Below, piece by piece: positions 15,024 to 18,924 of a stretch of DNA of 18,924 nucleotides. Source of the stretch: Desulfovibrio sp. A2 (GTDB lineage Bacteria; Desulfobacterota; Desulfovibrionia; Desulfovibrionales; Desulfovibrionaceae); assembly GCF_000226255.1 (NCBI RefSeq), contig NZ_AGFG01000006.1, positions 1-18,924 of the forward strand, written 5' to 3'. The notes beneath the pieces are model-generated. The model saw only the letters and a list, made by a program, of their open reading frames with translations, was not told the origin of the DNA and searched no databases. A program made the translations under genes and the position numbers. The first letter of the stretch is position 1. Each line of letters starts with the position of its first letter.

Positions 15024-15068
15024 TGGGCCGGACCGAGACGCTCCGGAATAAGAAGAAAGGACGTGAGC

Positions 15069-17174
15069 ATGTCGCAATTCGTGCTTGAAATCGGTTTCGA
15101 GGAACTTCCCTCCCGCTTCCTGCCCGGCCTGGAACGGGAACTGGCGGAACGCTTCGCCCGCGCGCTCGACGACGCGGGTGTGGAACATGAATCCATCCGG
15201 GTGCTCACCACGCCCCGCCGCGCGGCCGTGCTCATCGAGGGCATCAACCCCGTGCAGCGCGAGGCGGAAGAGGTGGTGCCCGGCCCGCCCGTGCGCGTGG
15301 CCTACGACGCGGAAGGCAAGCCCACCAAGGCCGCCGAGGGCTTTGCCCGCACCCAGGGCGTGGACATGGCCGACATCTTCACCCTGTCCACGGACAAGGG
15401 CGAGTACATCGCGGTGCGCAAGCGCACCGGCGGAGCCCAGGCGGCCGACCTCATCGCCGCCGCGTGCCCGGCCATCATCGCCGCGCTGCCGTTTCCCAAA
15501 CGCATGCGCTGGGGCAGCGGCGACTTCACCTTCGGCCGCCCGCTGCGCTGGCTGCTGGCCCTGTTCGATGACGCCGTGACCCCCTTCGAGGTGGGCGGCG
15601 TGATCTCCGGCGGGGTCACCTGGGGCCATCGCATCCACGGCGCAGGTCCGCTGGTGGTGAAATCCGCCGCCGACTACCTGAACGTGGTCACCGAGAAGGG
15701 CGGCGTGATGCCCGACCCGGCCGAGCGTCGCGTACGGATCATCGAGGGCGGCAACGCCGCCGCCGAGGCGGCGGGCGGGCGCATCCTGTGGAAGGAAAGC
15801 CTGCTGGACGAAGTGCAGGGCCTTGCCGAGCACCCGGTGCCGCTTCTGGGCGACATCGACCCGTCGTTCCTCGAACTGCCGCGTGAAGTGCTGTTGACCA
15901 GCATGCAAAGCCACCAGAAGAGCTTTGGCGTGGAAGGACCCGACGGCGCGCTGCTGCCGCATTTTCTTACCGTGCTCAACCTCACCCCGCTGGATGTGGC
16001 GCTGGTCAAGAAGGGCTGGGAACGCGTGCTGCGCGCCCGGCTGGAGGATGGCCGCTTCTTCTGGAAGACCGACCTCGCCGCCAGCTTCGACGCGTGGCTG
16101 GCCGAGCTGGACAACGTGATCTTCCTGGGGCCGCTGGGCTCCATGGGCGACAAGACCCGCCGCCTCGAAAAACTGTGCGCCTGGCTGGCCAAGGCCAGCG
16201 GCGCTGCCGACGACTCGGCCTGCGCCCGCGCCGGTCGTCTTTCCAAGGCCGACCTGGTGTCCGAGATGGTGGGCGAGTTCGACACCCTGCAAGGCATCAT
16301 GGGCGGGATCTACGCCCGCCGCATGTGCGAACCGGAAGCCGTGGCCACCGCACTGGCCGAGCAGTACCTGCCCGCCGGGCCTGACAGCCCCGTGCCCGCA
16401 ACGCCCGCCGGTGCGCTGCTGTCCATCGCCGACAAGGCGGACACCATGGCCGGGTGCTTCGGCCTGGGCATGATCCCCACCGGCGCGGCCGACCCGTATG
16501 CCCTGCGCCGCTGCGCGCTGGGCATTGCCCGCATCGTGCTGGAGCACGGCCTGCGCATCGACGTGCGCGAACTGTTCCGCACCGCCCTGGCCCTGTACGG
16601 CGAGCGCGCGTGGAAGCTGGCCCCGGCGGAAGCGCTGGCGAAGCTGGAAGAGTTCTTCATGGCCCGCCTCAAGAACCACTTCATGGCCGCCGGATACGAA
16701 ACCCTGCTGGTGGAGGCGGCCCTGGCCGCCGACACGCCCGAGGGCGCTGGCGTGGACGTGCGTGCTGCCGGGGCGCGCCTGGCCGCGCTGGCCGACTTCA
16801 GCCGCCGCGAGGACTTCGGTAGCGCGGTGCTGACCTTCAAGCGCGCGGCCAATATCATCCGCAAGCAGGGCCAGGAGGGCGGGGTGGTTCTTGATGGAAC
16901 CTACCGGCACGACCTGTTGGCCGAGGACGCGGAAAAGGCCCTGGCCGCCCGTCTGGAAGAGGTGGCCCCGCGCTTCGACGCCCTGTGGGCGGCGGACGAC
17001 TTCGCCAGCCTGTTCGGCCTGCTGGGCGAGCTGCGCCCGGCGGTGGACGCCTTCTTCGACGGCGTGATGGTGATGTGCGACGATGCGGCCCTGCGCGGCA
17101 ATCGTCTGAACCTGTTGAAGGCATTGGTGCTGCGGCTGGGCCGTCTGGCCGACTTCGGCGCGTTGCAGATGTGA
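15069..17174 (+). CDS. glyS: Glycine--tRNA ligase beta subunit
   Basis: The 701-residue beta subunit pairs with GlyQ and contributes tRNA recognition. The N-terminus MSQFVLEIGFEELPSRFLPG is the standard family opening. Further markers are TWGHRIHG (residues 184-191), MQSHQKSFG (279-287) and the HD-like block SKADLVSEMVGEFDTLQG (from 392). Next come KADTMAGCFGLGMIPTGAADPYALRR and a C-terminal DALR-type anticodon-binding region ending in ALVLRLGRLADFGALQM. The length is close to E. coli GlyS (689). The ATG at 15069 is chosen because AAAGGA lies seven bases upstream. The in-frame GTG at 15063 is only one base from that site and would add just two residues. It is likely expressed with glyQ, although the inverted repeat between them could separate their levels. 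Confidence 0.98.
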   Translation: MSQFVLEIGFEELPSRFLPGLERELAERFARALDDAGVEHESIRVLTTPRRAAVLIEGINPVQREAEEVVPGPPVRVAYDAEGKPTKAAEGFARTQGVDMADIFTLSTDKGEYIAVRKRTGGAQAADLIAAACPAIIAALPFPKRMRWGSGDFTFGRPLRWLLALFDDAVTPFEVGGVISGGVTWGHRIHGAGPLVVKSAADYLNVVTEKGGVMPDPAERRVRIIEGGNAAAEAAGGRILWKESLLDEVQGLAEHPVPLLGDIDPSFLELPREVLLTSMQSHQKSFGVEGPDGALLPHFLTVLNLTPLDVALVKKGWERVLRARLEDGRFFWKTDLAASFDAWLAELDNVIFLGPLGSMGDKTRRLEKLCAWLAKASGAADDSACARAGRLSKADLVSEMVGEFDTLQGIMGGIYARRMCEPEAVATALAEQYLPAGPDSPVPATPAGALLSIADKADTMAGCFGLGMIPTGAADPYALRRCALGIARIVLEHGLRIDVRELFRTALALYGERAWKLAPAEALAKLEEFFMARLKNHFMAAGYETLLVEAALAADTPEGAGVDVRAAGARLAALADFSRREDFGSAVLTFKRAANIIRKQGQEGGVVLDGTYRHDLLAEDAEKALAARLEEVAPRFDALWAADDFASLFGLLGELRPAVDAFFDGVMVMCDDAALRGNRLNLLKALVLRLGRLADFGALQM

Positions 17175-17197
17175 TGGCCCCGGCGAAGGGGCAGGGC

Positions 17198-17223
17198 GGC
17201 CCGCCACGCGATATGGGCGGGCC
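17198..17223 (+). terminator. Weak hairpin after glyS
   Basis: GGCCCGCC (17198-17205) pairs with GGCGGGCC (17216-17223) across a ten-base loop, 23 bases after the glyS stop. No T-run follows, so termination is uncertain. Confidence 0.35.
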
Positions 17224-17319
17224 GTTCCAGATACCCCGGCGCAAGGCACTGGATGTGGCGCGCCGTTCACGGAATCTCGCGGGATTTCCAGGAATGGCGC
17301 GGAATGCGGTGGCCCGGGC

Positions 17320-17348
17320 TTGACAAGCCCCTGCCATGCGGGTATTGA
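17320..17348 (+). promoter_or_regulatory. Candidate promoter for rpsT
   Basis: A perfect TTGACA (17320-17325) is followed after 17 bases by TATTGA (17343-17348), which matches TATAAT at only its first three bases. A second possible -10, TATATT (17387-17392), lacks a good -35. A leader of about 60 bases would precede the start codon. Confidence 0.4.
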
Positions 17349-17416
17349 CTGGTTCCCCGTGTTCCTGCCCAGAAATCAATTGAACATATATTGCGAAGCC
17401 ATTCGGAGGAGTTACC

Positions 17417-17680
17417 TTGGCTAACCACAAGTCTGCCATCAAGCGGCACAAGCAGAGCCTGAAGCGCGCCGCGCGCAACCGCGCCGCCAAGACCAGAATC
17501 AAGAACGTGGTGAAGGCCGTGCGTGCCGCCGTCCAGCAGAAGGACAAGGACACCGCCGCCCAAGCCCTGACCGCCGCCATGTCGGTGCTCGACAAGGCCG
17601 CCGGCAAGGGCGTCATCCACTGGAAGAAGGCGGCCCGCAAGATTTCCCGCCTGACCAAGGCCGTGGGCTCCGTCGAGTAG
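17417..17680 (+). CDS. rpsT: 30S ribosomal protein S20
   Basis: An 87-residue, very basic protein with the standard S20 opening [29 protein letters not shown]. It ends in [20 protein letters not shown]20 binds 16S rRNA early in assembly of the small subunit. The start codon is TTG at 17417, preceded by GGAGGAG with a good spacing. The second residue Ala follows at once, as in the mature protein family, and there is no usable ATG or GTG upstream in frame. E. coli rpsT is also known to start with UUG and to be under translational self-control, so the rare start may be functional rather than accidental. It is a single-gene unit: a candidate promoter lies upstream and a strong terminator follows. 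Confidence 0.98.
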   Translation: MANHKSAIKRHKQSLKRAARNRAAKTRIKNVVKAVRAAVQQKDKDTAAQALTAAMSVLDKAAGKGVIHWKKAARKISRLTKAVGSVE

Positions 17681-17703
17681 TCCCGCCTTTTCTTTTGCGC
17701 GTC

Positions 17704-17733
17704 AGCCCGCCGGATTCGTCCGGCGGGCTTTTC
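17704..17733 (+). terminator. Rho-independent terminator of rpsT
   Basis: AGCCCGCCGGA (17704-17714), tetraloop TTCG, TCCGGCGGGCT (17719-17729), then TTTC. Eleven perfect pairs closed by the stable UUCG loop, 23 bases after the stop codon. Confidence 0.92.
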
Positions 17734-17876
17734 GCGTTCTCGCGTACGGCTGGCGTTCCCTTTCGCGCTGTTTTGGCGTCGGACCCGGCATGTTCCTCCG
17801 CACGCCCCGGTCTTTTGCCCGGTCCCGCCCCGCGCGTGGTGTCCGTCGCTTCATGTTTTCTGGTGTTCCCGCAGCT

Positions 17877-17905
17877 TTGCAATTCGATGCTGCCTCTGAT
17901 ATGCC
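17877..17905 (+). promoter_or_regulatory. Weak candidate promoter for trkA
   Basis: TTGCAA (17877-17882), 17 bases, then TATGCC (17900-17905), about 70 bases before the trkA ATG. Matches are four and three of six. The 246-base gap from the rpsT terminator to trkA holds no other recognised element. Confidence 0.25.
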
Positions 17906-17976
17906 AGCGCGGCATGGCGTCCTGCTGGGATGCAGCCACCGCACCAGCTCTGCCGGAGTACATACAGGGGAACAGG

Positions 17977-18924
17977 ATGGCCTTTTTCCGACGTCAGCCG
18001 CAGTCCGAACAGCTTAAAATCGTCATCATCGGCGCTGGCGAAGTGGGATTTCACATTGCCGGTCGCCTGTCGCGCGAGAACAAGCAGGTGGTCGTCATTG
18101 ACCAGAACCCCGAAGCCCTGCGCCGCGTGACCGACGCCATGGACGTGCAGGCCGTGCTGGGGTCCGGCTCCAGTCCCTCGGTACTGTCCGAGGCCGGGGC
18201 GGACGAGGCGGGCATCATCCTGGCCGTCACCGACAGCGACGAGATCAACATCATCGCCTGCTTGTTCGCCAATGCCATCGCGCCTGATGCCGTGAAGCTG
18301 GCGCGCATCCGCAACGAGGAATACACCCTTTACCACGACGCCCTGCGCGGCGATGCGCTGCGCATCAGCATGCTCATCAATCCGGAGGTCGAGGTGGTGC
18401 GCACCATCGACCGCATGCTCAGCGTGCCCGGCGCGGTGGAGTATGGCGAATTCGCGGGCGGGCGCATCAAGATGGCGGGCATCGGGGTGGACAAGGGCCC
18501 CCTGGTGGGCCAGAAGCTGATGCGCTTTCGCGAGATCGTGGGCGAGGGGGCCATCATGGTCGCCGCCATCGTGCGCGACGATCGACTGATCATTCCCACC
18601 GGGGCCGACGTCATCCAGCAAGGCGACATCGTCTACTTCGTCTACGACGAGGGCACGCGTCCGGCCCTGCTGGCCTCGCTGGCGCGCGAAGAACGCACCA
18701 TCCGCCACGCGCTCATCGTGGGCGGCGGCAACATCGGCCTGCGATTGGCCCGCCTGTTCGAGCGCAAGGGCTACCACACCAAGCTGGTGGACCGCGATGC
18801 CGCACGCTGCGCCCAACTGGCCGAACAACTGGACACCACGCTGGTGCTGCACGGCGACGGTACCGACCAGGCCCTGCTGCGCGAAGAAAACGTGGCGGGC
18901 ATGGACGTGGTGGTGGCCGTCACC
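17977..18924 (+). CDS. trkA: Trk potassium uptake regulatory protein TrkA, 3' part missing at the right edge
   Basis: The first 316 residues are visible. TrkA is the cytoplasmic NAD(H)-binding subunit that gates the TrkH/TrkG potassium channel. Residues 13-30 (LKIVIIGAGEVGFHIAGR) carry the GxGxxG nucleotide motif, and D42 at the end of the second strand is the ribose-binding acid (VVVIDQNP). The first RCK-N domain is followed by an RCK-C part (MAGIGVDKGPLVGQKL... IPTGADVIQQGDIVYFV). A second RCK-N domain begins at HALIVGGGNIGLRLARLFE (GGGNIG at 249-254) and runs off the edge. The full family protein has about 450-460 residues, so roughly 140 are missing. The ATG at 17977 has AGGGG about seven bases upstream and gives a short 12-residue polar extension before the first strand. 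A trkH gene may follow outside the window; that cannot be seen. Confidence 0.95.
   Translation, partial: MAFFRRQPQSEQLKIVIIGAGEVGFHIAGRLSRENKQVVVIDQNPEALRRVTDAMDVQAVLGSGSSPSVLSEAGADEAGIILAVTDSDEINIIACLFANAIAPDAVKLARIRNEEYTLYHDALRGDALRISMLINPEVEVVRTIDRMLSVPGAVEYGEFAGGRIKMAGIGVDKGPLVGQKLMRFREIVGEGAIMVAAIVRDDRLIIPTGADVIQQGDIVYFVYDEGTRPALLASLAREERTIRHALIVGGGNIGLRLARLFERKGYHTKLVDRDAARCAQLAEQLDTTLVLHGDGTDQALLREENVAGMDVVVAVT

Noticed and set aside
14880..15068. A T-box riboswitch ahead of glyS
   Set aside because: T-boxes regulate glyQS mainly in Firmicutes and precede the first gene. I see no T-box core or specifier loop; the structure is a simple inverted repeat.
13884..17270. A 1128-codon open frame on the minus strand
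   Set aside because: It is antisense to glyQ and glyS, which are unmistakable. Its His/Gly/Gln/Ala-rich composition is what high-GC antisense frames give.

Overview
This 18.9 kb window is GC-rich chromosomal DNA from a Gram-negative bacterium. The lipoprotein and SurA-type periplasmic folding factors, RodZ, a separate alpha and beta glycyl-tRNA synthetase, a CheW and a likely sigma-54 promoter fit a deltaproteobacterial sulfate reducer of the Desulfovibrio / Nitratidesulfovibrio group. That placement is inference from gene content and protein wording; no search was run. The region is mostly housekeeping. I see no prophage, integrase, transposase gene, CRISPR array, rRNA or tRNA.

Left part, minus strand (1-1603): pdxJ (vitamin B6 ring closure), acpS (activation of acyl carrier protein) and the 5' end of an NAD(P)H-hydrate epimerase gene lie head to tail with gaps of about 85 bases, a likely operon read leftwards. 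Next, on the plus strand, is ugd (UDP-glucose dehydrogenase), divergent from pdxJ. It ends in a strong terminator followed by a 25-base near-perfect palindrome that can terminate transcription from both sides. A small unrecognised acidic protein (74 aa) converges on it from the other strand. Then comes cheW, preceded by a good match to a sigma-54 promoter.

Right part, plus strand (4997-18924): mfd (transcription-repair coupling factor), a lipoprotein with a SurA-like N-terminus and a degenerate parvulin region, a canonical SurA-type chaperone/isomerase, a RodZ-like membrane protein, recO with an unusual inserted segment of about 250 residues, glyQ and glyS (glycyl-tRNA synthetase), rpsT (ribosomal protein S20, UUG start) with a textbook terminator, and the 5' two thirds of trkA (potassium uptake regulator). 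The mfd-to-glyS genes may be partly co-transcribed, but nearly every gap holds a GC-rich hairpin. Themes are DNA repair (mfd, recO), envelope protein folding and cell shape (the two SurA-like proteins, rodZ) and translation (glyQS, rpsT).

The least ordinary items are a 145-base imperfect inverted repeat filling most of the glyQ-glyS gap and starting on the glyQ stop codon, the low-complexity insertion in RecO, the sigma-54-like promoter of cheW, the long bidirectional palindrome after ugd, and the paired canonical and degenerate SurA-like proteins. No clear new multi-gene system was found.
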